Below, piece by piece: positions 1-6,136 of a stretch of DNA of 12,776 bases. The stretch is from an uncultured Actinomycetes bacterium. GTDB taxonomy: Bacteria; Actinomycetota; Thermoleophilia; Miltoncostaeales; Miltoncostaeaceae. The stretch lies in contig CALMEC010000052.1 in assembly GCA_937862675.1 (NCBI GenBank), forward strand, positions 1 to 12,776, given 5' to 3'. The notes beneath the pieces are model-generated. The model did no database searches. It was not told the DNA's origin and was given only the letters and a program-made list of their open reading frames with translations. The first letter of the stretch is position 1. Each line of letters opens with the position of its first letter. The translations under genes were made by a program, and so were the position numbers.

Positions 1-98
1 TGCCGCCCGCTGCGGACTTCCCAGATCCCCTCGTCGGGCTCCTCCCAGACGGTCTCGAGATGGGCGAGCAGGCTGCGCTCGAACTGCCAGCCGACGTC
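1..98 (-). other. GH15 (glucoamylase-like) fragment joined in frame to ETF-QO
   Basis: The frame of the ETF-QO gene continues without a stop into residues reading GWQFERSLLAHLETVW followed by EEPDEGIWEVRSGR. In GH15 glycoside hydrolases of bacteria, a segment of the form 'W..QRALL.HLE..W.EPD.GIWEVR....HFTHSK' is highly conserved, and the match here covers about 28 residues up to the window edge. ETF-QO proteins normally continue after GLDY with a short variable stretch and then FQRxKTHP, which is absent. The join falls near GCCGACGTCGG (about 92-102). A misassembled contig end is the simplest reading; a real gene fusion is much less likely. Confidence 0.7.
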
Positions 99-977
99 GG
101 CGTAGTCGAGCCCGACCACGAAGCCGATCGAGACCTTGTCCGTCCCCATCGGGTAGATCCACGACCCGCCGTACTCGCGGTACTGGGCACCCAGCCGAAG
201 CGGCCATCCCGACGTGTGGATCACCTTGTCGAGGGCCTTCGGGACCTCCCAGACCTCCTTGACCCCGAGCTCCCAGGTCATGGGGGCCTGGTTCAGCTCG
301 AAGTGCTGGCGCATGATGCCCGCGATGTGACCCTGCGTCCCCTCGCAGACGGCGGTGACGTTGGCGTGCAGCTCCATGCCCGGTTCGAACGTCCCGAGCT
401 CCTCCCCCTCCTTGCCGCGCCCCTTGTCACCGGTGACGACGCCCATCACGCGGCCCTGGTCCACGATCAGCTTCTGCGCGTCCGTCTCGGGTAGCATGTA
501 GGCGCCGAGTTCCTCGGCCTGTTCAGCCATCCATCGCCCGAGCTGGCTGGTGGACACGACCCAGTTGCCGTGATTGCGCATGGCAGGCGGCGGGATCGGC
601 AGGCGGAGCGCCGTCTTCTTCGTCAGGAAGTAGACGCCCTCTTTCTTGACCTCGGTGAACAGGCCCAGACTGGAGTAGTCCAGGTCGGGGAAGAGCGACT
701 TGAACGGGCCCGGACGCATGACCGATCCCGACAGGAGGTGCGAGCCGTTGGTCTTGCCCTTGTCGACCACGGCGATCGGCACCTCACCGAGGAGCTCGGC
801 GACGGCGGGGTCGTCGGCAAGGAGCTGCCCGAGCCGGATGGCACCCGCCAGACCCGCCGGTCCGCCACCGACGAACAGGACGCCGACATCGATGCGCTCG
901 TCCTCACCGGCGGTGGGCCGGACGACGTAGTCGGATGCTCGGAAACGTGGTGGATAGTCGGCGGGAACGGTGCTCAT
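1..977 (-). CDS. Electron transfer flavoprotein-ubiquinone oxidoreductase (ETF-QO), 3' partial and chimeric at its end
   Basis: This flavoprotein passes electrons from reduced electron-transfer flavoprotein to the membrane quinone pool, linking fatty-acid and amino-acid oxidation to respiration. The start ATG at 977 is preceded by AGGAG five to seven bases upstream. A dinucleotide-binding loop (VGGGPAGLAGAIRL) lies at about residues 36-49, followed by family-typical segments: LLSGSVMRPGPFKSLFP, MRNHGNWVVS, LGRWMAEQAEELG, a GxELHANVTAVCEGTQGH-like strand, LGVKEVWEV, and GWPL...YGGSW...VSIGFVVGLDY near residues 250-290. Full-length family members have roughly 550-600 residues and a C-terminal 4Fe-4S region; that part is absent because the window ends. 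From about base 98 down to 1 the frame stays open, but the protein no longer resembles ETF-QO and instead matches the GH15 C-terminal region (VWEEPDEGIWEVR). The ETF-QO identification is firm; the nature of the end is discussed separately. Confidence 0.9.
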   Translation of the reverse strand, partial: MSTVPADYPPRFRASDYVVRPTAGEDERIDVGVLFVGGGPAGLAGAIRLGQLLADDPAVAELLGEVPIAVVDKGKTNGSHLLSGSVMRPGPFKSLFPDLDYSSLGLFTEVKKEGVYFLTKKTALRLPIPPPAMRNHGNWVVSTSQLGRWMAEQAEELGAYMLPETDAQKLIVDQGRVMGVVTGDKGRGKEGEELGTFEPGMELHANVTAVCEGTQGHIAGIMRQHFELNQAPMTWELGVKEVWEVPKALDKVIHTSGWPLRLGAQYREYGGSWIYPMGTDKVSIGFVVGLDYADVGWQFERSLLAHLETVWEEPDEGIWEVRSGR

Positions 978-1146
978 TTCGCTCCTGGACAGGCTGCGGC
1001 GGTGGACGGGATGCCACCACTTTACGCGAGATCCATACCGAACCGCGGGCACCGCCCTCCAAGAGAGGGACCGCATCACCGATCCGGATGGCGTGCCGTG
1101 CCGGGAGCGTCGCCCCCGGTCGCCGAGCGGATCTCTCGCGCGACAC

Positions 1147-1166
1147 GGTCCGGGATCGCCCGGACC
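1147..1166. promoter_or_regulatory. Perfect 8-4-8 inverted repeat in a divergent promoter region
   Basis: GGTCCGGG, then ATCG, then CCCGGACC form a perfect stem with a tetraloop. It lies in the 277-base gap between the divergent ETF-QO (starts 977, minus) and TlpA-like (starts 1255, plus) genes, about 90 bases before the latter. It could be an operator or an RNA hairpin. Nothing else in 978-1254 looks coding. Confidence 0.35.
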
Positions 1167-1225
1167 ATCGGCACATTCCGCCGTGGAGGGCACCGCCTCT
1201 CGACGGGATGCCGTCGGCGACCGCC

Positions 1226-1256
1226 ATGACACTCCTGGGGTGGGGGGCACTAACAT
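1226..1256 (+). promoter_or_regulatory. Possible promoter directly before the TlpA-like gene
   Basis: ATGACA (1226-1231) and TAACAT (1251-1256), 19 bases apart, resemble -35 and -10 boxes. Transcription would then begin near 1262-1264, which is the second ATG of the gene, giving a leaderless message beginning MADDDG. The competing reading is a normal start at 1255 using the G-rich stretch GGTGGGGGG as ribosome site. The spacing is longer than ideal, so the call is weak. Confidence 0.25.
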
Positions 1257-1896
1257 GACCCCCATGGCGGACGACGACGGTCCCACGACAGACGGCGCGC
1301 GCCCCGTGAGCCGGCGTGCGGTCCTCATCGGGGTGATCATCGCCGCGCTGATCGGAAGCGCGCTCACCCTCGGGATCATCCGGATGCGCGACGACCCCGC
1401 CGTCGCGAGTGTCCCGCTGGACGGGACGACGCCGGCACCCGCCATCGCCGGGACGAATCTCATGACCGGTGCACCGTTGTCCCTCGGTGACTACCGCGGC
1501 AAACCGGTCGTCCTGAACGTCTGGGCCGACTGGTGCGACGTCTGCCGGCGCGAGGCGCCCGCTCTCCGGGAGTTCGCCGCGTCCAACCCCGATGTCGCCG
1601 TCCTGGGCGTCAGCACCAACAACGGATCGCATTCGAGCGCCCAGCGCTTCAACCGGGACATGGGATGGACCTTCCCGTCCATCTTCGACACGGGCGACCG
1701 GATCGCGTTCGACGTGCTCAGGCTCTCGGCGCTCCCCGCGACCTATTACATCGACGCCGACGGGATCGTCCGGGGCAAGGCCCCCGGCGAGGTGACCGTC
1801 GCGGAGCTGGAGGACGTGGCCCGGCGCCTGAAGGAGCCTCTCCCGTCCAAGCACACCGTGTCCACCGGGCATCCCGGGAACCGCGTCCAGCCGTAG
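1255..1896 (+). CDS. Membrane-anchored TlpA/ResA-like thiol-disulfide oxidoreductase
   Basis: A 213-residue protein with a short charged N-terminus, one membrane segment at about residues 21-42 (RRAVLIGVIIAALIGSALTL), and an extracytoplasmic thioredoxin fold. The active site is WCDVC (Cys94, Cys97) within VVLNVWADWCDVCRREAP, and the cis-proline is Pro161 in SALPATYYID. The domain opening 'APAIAGTNLMTGAPLSLGDYRGKPVV' is typical of TlpA/ResA/CcmG proteins, which keep extracytoplasmic thiols reduced, for example in cytochrome c maturation; no cytochrome c gene is nearby, so the substrate is unknown. The start could be 1255 or 1264; both are ATG in frame. The gene is divergent from ETF-QO. The small secreted four-cysteine protein at 2661-3128 is a conceivable but unproven client. 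Confidence 0.88.
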   Translation: MTPMADDDGPTTDGARPVSRRAVLIGVIIAALIGSALTLGIIRMRDDPAVASVPLDGTTPAPAIAGTNLMTGAPLSLGDYRGKPVVLNVWADWCDVCRREAPALREFAASNPDVAVLGVSTNNGSHSSAQRFNRDMGWTFPSIFDTGDRIAFDVLRLSALPATYYIDADGIVRGKAPGEVTVAELEDVARRLKEPLPSKHTVSTGHPGNRVQP

Positions 1897-1921
1897 GCGG
1901 ACCCACACGGGCGATTCGCGA

Positions 1922-1938
1922 CGGCGTGCCGGACGCCG
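1922..1938 (+). terminator. Weak candidate terminator hairpin
   Basis: CGGCGT and ACGCCG pair around a five-base loop, 26 bases after the TlpA-like stop codon. There is no T-run. The rest of 1897-2165, between the convergent TlpA-like and FKBP genes, has open frames only of Arg/Pro-rich character and nothing that looks like a gene. Confidence 0.3.
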
Positions 1939-2165
1939 GTCTCAGGCCGTGACGTCGCGGCGCTGCACAAGGGCGCAGACGACGGCCCAGGGCTCGACCG
2001 GTCGCCCGGCCGGCGATGCCCGGCCCGGAGCGTGCCGACGAGGACGATGCGCCTCACGGGGACGACGGGCACGAATCCCCCAGAAGATGCCGACGTGCAC
2101 CGGGCGACGGCATGCCCCGGGCCAGGGGAGCCGACGCACCGGCAGACGTCAGGTACGGAGATCCA

Positions 2166-2543
2166 CTACCGGATGGTCATGAGGTCCACGACGAAGACGA
2201 GGGTCTCGTTCGGCTTGATGACGCCACCCGCGCCCTGCGCCCCATAGCCCTTGTCGGGCGGGATGACGAGCTTGCGCCGGCCACCGACCTTCATTCCGAC
2301 GACGCCCTCGTCCCAGCCGCGGATGACCTGGCCCTTCCCGAGGCCGAAGGTGAACGGGTTGCCACGGTCCCACGACGCGTCGAACTCGCGACCCGTGGAC
2401 CAGGAGACACCGACGTAGTGCATGACCGGGGTCGACCCGACGGTGGCCTCGGCACCGTCACCGACCTCGATGTCCTCGATGATCAGCTCGGTGGGCGGCT
2501 CGCCCTCGGGCACGGTGACGGTGGGCTTGGTCTTCTCGCTCAT
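2166..2543 (-). CDS. FKBP-type peptidyl-prolyl cis-trans isomerase
   Basis: A 125-residue single-domain FKBP that accelerates cis-trans isomerisation of Xaa-Pro bonds and helps protein folding. The N-terminal ~34 residues (PEGEPPTELIIEDIEVGDG) are typical of actinobacterial members. Conserved pocket elements are visible: Tyr43 in MHYVGV, Phe54-Asp55 in GREFDAS, Phe64 region NPFTFGLG, VIRGWDEG at about 73-80 (with Trp77), KLVIPPDKGYG at about 91-101, and LVFVVDLMTI at the end. There is no signal peptide, so it is probably cytoplasmic. The start at 2543 is chosen over an ATG 22 codons upstream because AGGAA lies four bases before it and the family begins here. It runs in the same direction as the secreted protein gene 117 bases upstream. 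Confidence 0.95.
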   Translation of the reverse strand: MSEKTKPTVTVPEGEPPTELIIEDIEVGDGAEATVGSTPVMHYVGVSWSTGREFDASWDRGNPFTFGLGKGQVIRGWDEGVVGMKVGGRRKLVIPPDKGYGAQGAGGVIKPNETLVFVVDLMTIR

Positions 2544-2600
2544 GTGGTTCCTGTTCGCCTCGCGGGTTTCGCCGGCCATGCGGCGGTACGGCATCTCGGG

Positions 2601-2624
2601 GCGGCACACCGGGAAGCGTGCCGC
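2601..2624 (-). terminator. Hairpin between secreted-protein gene and FKBP gene
   Basis: GCGGCAC and GTGCCGC form a perfect 7-bp stem with a 10-base loop, 36 bases past the stop of the secreted-protein gene and about 58 bases before the FKBP start, both read leftward. It lacks a T-run. It may end the upstream transcript or act in the FKBP leader; the sequence cannot tell which. Confidence 0.35.
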
Positions 2625-2660
2625 ACCGCATCATGCCGCGCACACCGGACCGACGACGAG

Positions 2661-3128
2661 CTACCCGCCGTGCGCGACCCCCGTGTACGGGAGGATGATC
2701 GCGCCGGTCTTCGCGACGTTGCCGCACCCCGGCGTCAGGTTGCCGACGATGGTGTAGTTGAGCCGTATCCGGACCTTCTTCACGACGATGCCGTGAATCG
2801 TGATCGTGGCCTTCGCTCCCTCCGTCACTCCCGAGTCATAGCTCGTGAGCTTGAGCTTGGCCGTGAAAGCACCCTTCGAGACCCCGTACGTGCGATCGTT
2901 GTAGGCCAGCGCCTTCGACCCTTTGAGACGGCACTTCGGTCCGAACTGGAGGGAGACGACCTTCGACGAGGTGCCGTTCGTGACCGCGAGGCCCTGACAG
3001 AGGAACTTCGAGGAACACTTCTTGTAGGTGTGGTAGGTCGGCTGAGTGGCCGCACTCGCCGTACCGGCGGCGGCTCCGACCGCGAGCACGGCGGCCGCGC
3101 CGAGCACCGCCTTGAGGGACGTCTTCAC
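2661..3128 (-). CDS. Small secreted protein with four cysteines, family unknown
   Basis: A 155-residue protein with a clear Sec signal peptide: MKTSLK, a hydrophobic stretch AVLGAAAVLAVGAAAG, and a probable cut after ASA at residue 26. The mature part of about 129 residues is rich in Lys, Thr and Val with alternating patterns (KLKLTSYDSG, ATITIHGIVVKKVRIRLNYTI), so it is probably an all-beta exported domain. The four cysteines (38, 44, 66, 135) could form two disulfides. The start is GTG, strongly supported by GGAGGAA upstream. I do not recognise a named family. A TACGT-N7-ACGTA site lies 85 bases before the start. The DUF2237 gene upstream is in the same direction, 89 bases away. Confidence 0.85.
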   Translation of the reverse strand: MKTSLKAVLGAAAVLAVGAAAGTASAATQPTYHTYKKCSSKFLCQGLAVTNGTSSKVVSLQFGPKCRLKGSKALAYNDRTYGVSKGAFTAKLKLTSYDSGVTEGAKATITIHGIVVKKVRIRLNYTIVGNLTPGCGNVAKTGAIILPYTGVAHGG

Positions 3129-3213
3129 CGAGGATTCCTCCGGGGGTCGTGAGATCGATTGGAGCAGAAAATGGAGGATTCACGACGGCCCGGCAAGTGC
3201 CGGCACCGGCATC

Positions 3214-3230
3214 TACGTCAATACGACGTA
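3214..3230. promoter_or_regulatory. Shared 17-bp inverted repeat, site A
   Basis: TACGTCAATACGACGTA: the arms TACGT and ACGTA are perfect inverted repeats around seven bases. It is upstream of the secreted-protein gene (start 3128, minus) and overlaps the final codons and TGA of the DUF2237 gene. On the minus strand it contains TTGACG, which could serve as a -35 box. The same 5-7-5 architecture occurs at 5256-5272 and, with one mismatch, at 9939-9955. Confidence 0.5.
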
Positions 3231-3595
3231 CCGGGCGGGTCGACCGCCCGTTCGATGAGCGCCGCACGGTCACACCACTCGAGCGTCAGCTCGTGCGTCG
3301 CCTTAAGGACCACGCGCGGCGCCATGCCGGCCTCGTACGCCTCCTGCCATCTCGGCGCGCACAGGCACCATCGATCACCGGGCCGCAGTCCGGGGAAGCC
3401 CATGGCCGGATGCGGCGTCGAGAGGTCGTTCCCGACGGCGACGGAGAACGCGAGGAACTCCTCGTCCATCACGGCGCAGACCGTGTGCACACCCATGTCA
3501 CCGGATCCGGTGGCGCAGCATCCGTCACGGTAGAAGCCCGTCAGGGGTTCGTGGGAGCAGTCGACCAGTTCGGTGCCGAGCACGTTCCGCGGCAT
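3218..3595 (-). CDS. DUF2237 family protein
   Basis: A 125-residue soluble protein that matches the DUF2237 family almost end to end: NVLGTELVDCS, LTGFYRDGCCATG, HTVCAVMDEEFLAFS, GNDLSTPHPAMGFPGLRPGDRWCLCA and RWQEAYEAGMAPRVVL. The cysteines at 13, 26, 27, 40, 77 and 79 sit in the conserved blocks and suggest metal binding or redox chemistry, but the family has no established biochemical function that I can name. The ATG at 3595 is the family-typical start; the ribosome site before it (GGGTAGG) is weak. The gene is transcribed away from the membrane-protein gene at 3833, and its last bases overlap repeat site A. Confidence 0.92.
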   Translation of the reverse strand: MPRNVLGTELVDCSHEPLTGFYRDGCCATGSGDMGVHTVCAVMDEEFLAFSVAVGNDLSTPHPAMGFPGLRPGDRWCLCAPRWQEAYEAGMAPRVVLKATHELTLEWCDRAALIERAVDPPGTSY

Positions 3596-3680
3596 GACCG
3601 CAGCCTACCCGCCCCGGCCTCACCCGGATGACGGCCGACAGCCGGCCCGACGGTGACGTGCTCCACCCAGGCCGGCACGC

Positions 3681-3716
3681 TTTTTTCCTAAGTCGCAATT
3701 GGATAAATTCCGGCGG
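3681..3716 (+). promoter_or_regulatory. AT-rich promoter-like island before the mini-ORF/membrane-protein gene
   Basis: In otherwise G/C-rich DNA, 3681-3709 holds TTTTTTCCTA and GCAATTGGATAAATTCC. A -10-like element (GATAAAT region, about 3702-3708) with a T-rich block about 17 bases upstream would start transcription near 3716, toward the gene at 3833. The island sits in the 237-base gap between divergent genes and may serve both. Confidence 0.35.
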
Positions 3717-3806
3717 GGAGCGAAACGGCGGGACCGGGTTCCCCTGCCCGCACCACGCCTGATCGCCCCCCATGAATCGACGCGCACCCCCAAGGAGAGC
3801 CGCGAG

Positions 3807-3836
3807 ATGCCCGATCAAGGGACCCCGTCACCATGA
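3807..3836 (+). CDS. Nine-codon leader ORF coupled to the downstream membrane-protein gene
   Basis: ATG at 3807 follows AAGGAG (3792-3797) with a nine-base spacer and encodes MPDQGTPSP. Its TGA (3834-3836) overlaps the ATG (3833-3835) of the next gene as ATGA. The start of the main gene has only a weaker AAGGGA (3817-3822) inside the mini-ORF. This is the arrangement expected for translational coupling: ribosomes ending the leader restart on the main gene. The peptide has no obvious attenuation pattern such as repeated codons. Confidence 0.45.
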   Translation: MPDQGTPSP

Positions 3837-4360
3837 CCGCCGGACATCCGGAGATGTCGGCCGGCGCCGTCCGCTCGGCCGGCGCGCAGACGTGGCTGTC
3901 GGCGGTGGGGTCAGGCTTCATCCTGCTGGGCGGGCTGGTGGCGGCGATGACGGGGCCGTTCGACTGGAGGCGGGGCAGCTGGCTCGCGGCGTACATGGTG
4001 CTGGTGTGCGGCGTCGCCCAGTACGTGATGGGCCGGGCTCCGTCATGGTTCGACCGCCCGGCGGGCGCCCGCCTCGGGGGGACGCAGCTTGTCGGAGGGA
4101 ACACCGGCAACCTCGTGGCGATGGCCGGAACCCTGGCCGGATTCCCGAACCTGGTCGACGTCGGCGGAGTCGTCCTGTTCGTCATCCTCATCGACATGCT
4201 CCGCGGCACGATCCGGCGCCCCGTCGCGGCTGTGGATGGACGGCCGCGCGACACCGGGCGCATTGCGCGCTGGGGCTGGGCGGCCTATCGCGCGCTGCTC
4301 GTCCTCCTCGTGGTGAGCATCCCGGTCGGCCTGGTGCTGGCGCACCTGCGCGTGGGGTGA
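3833..4360 (+). CDS. Four-helix integral membrane protein, unknown function
   Basis: A 175-residue protein with predicted membrane segments at about residues 22-40 (LSAVGSGFILLGGLVAAM), 48-66 (GSWLAAYMVLVCGVAQYVM), 92-124 (a longer hydrophobic stretch that includes VVLFVILIDML) and 149-171 (AYRALLVLLVVSIPVGLVLAHL). Arg-rich loops (RGTIRRP, GRIARW) indicate which sides face the cytoplasm. No catalytic motif is apparent; it resembles small actinobacterial membrane proteins without assigned roles. It starts at the ATG overlapping a mini-ORF stop, and its stop lies only four bases from the stop of the convergent RibD_C-like gene, with no terminator between. Confidence 0.75.
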   Translation: MTAGHPEMSAGAVRSAGAQTWLSAVGSGFILLGGLVAAMTGPFDWRRGSWLAAYMVLVCGVAQYVMGRAPSWFDRPAGARLGGTQLVGGNTGNLVAMAGTLAGFPNLVDVGGVVLFVILIDMLRGTIRRPVAAVDGRPRDTGRIARWGWAAYRALLVLLVVSIPVGLVLAHLRVG

Positions 4361-4364
4361 CGCG

Positions 4365-4925
4365 TCAGGCACCCGGATCGTCGCGCGGCCCGACAACGGC
4401 GTAACGCGCACAGGCGAACGCCCGGTTCCGCACCACCTCCACGAGGTCCAGGTCGAACCGGCGCGAGAAGAGGGGACGTCCCGATCCGAGCGTGACCGGT
4501 GCGATCGAGACGATCATCTCGTCCAGCATGCCCGCATCGGCGAACTGGCCGGCCAGGTCGCCGCCGCCGACGATCCAGACGTCGCGGTCGCCGGCCGCCG
4601 CCTCCAGCGCCGCCCGGTGCTCGGCGGGAGGCCCCGAGACGATGTGCACCGAGTCGGCGACCGGAGCGAGATCGCGATGGGTGAACACCAGACAGGGGAT
4701 CTCGTACGGCCACGGTCCCCCGACCTCCAGCTCATGCGCTCCGATCCACTCGTAGGTCGTCGCCCCCATGGCGATCACGCCGATCCCGCGGATGAAGGAG
4801 GCGTAGTTCATCGGCCCGTCCTCGGCGATCGGCTGGCTCAGAAGCCAGTCGAGGTTGTCCGCCTCGTCCGCGATGAAGCCGTCGAGCGTGGTGGCCGTGT
4901 AGTAGATGAACCGAGGCTTGCCCAT
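4365..4925 (-). CDS. RibD C-terminal/dihydrofolate reductase-like protein
   Basis: A 186-residue single-domain protein of the RibD_C/DHFR-like fold, whose members are NAD(P)H-dependent reductases of folate, flavin or unknown substrates. Diagnostic stretches are FIYYTATTLDGFIAD at about 6-20, DWLLS, IAMGATTYEW at about 51-60, PCLVFTHRDL, DVWIVGGGDLAGQF at about 115-128 (nucleotide-binding glycines) and LDEMIVSIAPVTLGSGRPLF at about 134-153. There is no deaminase domain, so it is not a complete riboflavin-synthesis RibD; these stand-alone actinobacterial copies usually have unknown substrates. The start at 4925 has AGGAG six bases upstream; the frame stays open far upstream but that part looks non-coding. 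Confidence 0.9.
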   Translation of the reverse strand: MGKPRFIYYTATTLDGFIADEADNLDWLLSQPIAEDGPMNYASFIRGIGVIAMGATTYEWIGAHELEVGGPWPYEIPCLVFTHRDLAPVADSVHIVSGPPAEHRAALEAAAGDRDVWIVGGGDLAGQFADAGMLDEMIVSIAPVTLGSGRPLFSRRFDLDLVEVVRNRAFACARYAVVGPRDDPGA

Positions 4926-5255
4926 GCCGTTCTCCTGATGCATCGAGGGTGCCCGGATCATGACCGCTCGGCACCCGGTCCACGTGTGCGTCGGGCCTGG
5001 CGCGCAGGCGGACCCACTCCTCGCCGGCCCGTCGCGGAACGGCCTGGCGGCCCACCGTGAACCCGTCAGGGGCTGGACGCCCGGAGTGGGCAACGCCCTC
5101 AGCCACGGCCTGAGCCGGCAGGAGCGACGGATGGTGTTCCTCGCACCACCGACATCGGTGCGAAGCGTCACTATGACGACGACGGGGATGACGAGATGAT
5201 GCCGTCGCGTCATGGCCCGACCGCGGTGATCGCCGAAGCCGCCCGGTCAGCCGCT
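4926..5255. other. Intergenic region, no gene seen
   Basis: This divergent gap between the RibD_C-like gene (minus) and the first LuxR gene (plus) contains open frames, but they are Arg/Pro/Gly-rich with no family resemblance and no good ribosome sites. The only structured parts noticed are the inverted repeats around 5141-5178. Confidence 0.5.
5141..5178. promoter_or_regulatory. Pair of inverted repeats in a divergent promoter region
   Basis: TCGCACC (5141-5147) pairs with GGTGCGA (5157-5163); inside it CACCGA-CA-TCGGTG (5147-5160) is an alternative perfect palindrome. Right beside it, CGTCA-CTA-TGACG (5166-5178) is a second one. They may be operators for the RibD_C-like gene or the LuxR gene. 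The evidence is symmetry and position only. Confidence 0.3.
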
Positions 5256-5272
5256 TACGTTGTTCCTACGTA
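5256..5272. promoter_or_regulatory. Shared 17-bp inverted repeat, site B
   Basis: TACGTTGTTCCTACGTA has perfect TACGT/ACGTA arms around seven bases and ends 18 bases before the GTG of the LuxR gene at 5291. Because the ribosome site (GTAGGA, 5278-5283) follows almost at once, the repeat must overlap the promoter or the transcript start, a position suited to control by a bound protein, perhaps the LuxR product itself. Confidence 0.55.
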
Positions 5273-5290
5273 CACCGGTAGGATTCCGAT

Positions 5291-6055
5291 GTGGAGAGAC
5301 TGCTTCAGTTGATCGGAGACGTCGGAGGTTTCGATTCGCTCGCCGACTTCCGTGAAGGTCTCCTCTCCGCGCTGCGACGGGCCGTGCCGTGCGACTACGC
5401 GTCCTACAACGAGGTCGGGCCGGAGCCCGACTGCCTGTTCGCGATCGCCGACCCGCCGGTTCCGGACCCGCTGGTGGCGCGCTTCGCCGTCCACGCCGAG
5501 CAGCATCCCGTCCTCCGCCACCAGCGCACGACCAAGAGCGGCCGCCCGACGCGGATCTCGGATGTGGACGACGGTGCGTTCCGGACCAGTGACCTGTACC
5601 GCGAGTTCTACCGTCCCCTCGGCATCACGGCGCAGGTGGTCTTCACGCTGCCGGCGCGTGAGGAGCGACTGGTCGGCATCGCCCTCTCCCGATGCGGGTC
5701 GGACTTCTCCGACGCCGAGTGCACGCTGCTCTCCCGGGCTCGTCCGTATCTCATCCAGGCCTTCCGCACCGTCCTCCAGATCGACGGGCTGCGGCACGGG
5801 CGCCACGCCGCGGTCGGCCTTCTGATCGAGGGCCCCGGTCTTCCCGCCGCGATGGCGGACCGCCTCGGGGTGACCGGACGCGAGGGCGAGGTCCTGCGTG
5901 CCCTCGCCCTCGGTTCCGACACGGCGGCGATCGCCGCCGAACTCGGGATCACACCGCGAACCGTGCAGAAGCACCTCGAGAACGCCTACGCGAAACTCGG
6001 CGTCCACACCCACTCGGCCGCTGCGGCCGCCGTCTGGGCCGCACTGCCCGACTGA
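5291..6055 (+). CDS. LuxR-family transcriptional regulator (first paralogue)
   Basis: A 254-residue regulator. Residues 1-165 form a GAF-like sensor of a type common in actinobacteria (CDYASYNEVGPEPD at 34-47, REFYRPLGITAQVVFTLP, LVGIALSRCGSDFSDAECTLL). Residues about 191-250 form a LuxR/GerE helix-turn-helix: GVTGREGEVLRALALG, AAELGITPRTVQKHLENAYAKLGV. There is no phosphoacceptor receiver domain, so a ligand or partner probably signals through the first domain. The GTG start at 5291 has GTAGGA seven bases upstream; an ATG two bases earlier opens a different, seven-codon frame. The protein aligns along its length with the regulator at 9989-10789. A 17-bp inverted repeat lies just upstream, suggesting autoregulation. 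Confidence 0.9.
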   Translation: MERLLQLIGDVGGFDSLADFREGLLSALRRAVPCDYASYNEVGPEPDCLFAIADPPVPDPLVARFAVHAEQHPVLRHQRTTKSGRPTRISDVDDGAFRTSDLYREFYRPLGITAQVVFTLPAREERLVGIALSRCGSDFSDAECTLLSRARPYLIQAFRTVLQIDGLRHGRHAAVGLLIEGPGLPAAMADRLGVTGREGEVLRALALGSDTAAIAAELGITPRTVQKHLENAYAKLGVHTHSAAAAAVWAALPD

Positions 6056-6086
6056 CCCGCGGCACACCCGCCATGCGTTCACAGGG

Positions 6087-6128
6087 GTCGGCACATCGGC
6101 GCCGGCCGAGCCGGCGCCGATGACCGAC
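6087..6128. terminator. Strong bidirectional terminator-like hairpin
   Basis: A 13-bp perfect stem (6094-6106 with 6110-6122; CATCGGCGCCGGC and its complement) has a three-base CGA loop and is extended by an outer GTCGG/CCGAC pairing across a small internal loop. It occupies the 81-base gap between two convergent genes (6055 and 6137), where it can end transcription from both sides. It has no T-run, as is common in high-GC actinobacteria. Confidence 0.7.
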
Positions 6129-6136
6129 ACCCGCGG

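Noticed and set aside
1005..1212. Direct repeat GACGGGATGCC at 1005 and 1202
   Set aside because: An 11-base match without symmetry or promoter elements in G/C-rich DNA is not compelling.
2887..2903. TACGTGCGATCGTTGTA as a fourth copy of the 17-bp repeat
   Set aside because: Only 8 of 10 arm bases match, and it is inside the coding region of the secreted protein.
2016..3152. Open plus-strand frame of 378 codons opposite the FKBP and secreted-protein genes
   Set aside because: It is the antisense shadow of two well-supported minus-strand genes; its product is Arg/Asp/Gly-rich with no family match, and no ribosome site supports it.
3656..3686. CGTGC/GCACG stem followed by six T as an intrinsic terminator
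   Set aside because: No plus-strand gene ends nearby, the stem is only five pairs with a long loop, and the T-run fits better as part of an AT-rich promoter island.
4926..5213. Upstream extension of the RibD_C-like frame
   Set aside because: The family begins at MGKPRFIYYT with AGGAG before it; the extra 96 residues are Arg/Pro-rich and unlike the family.
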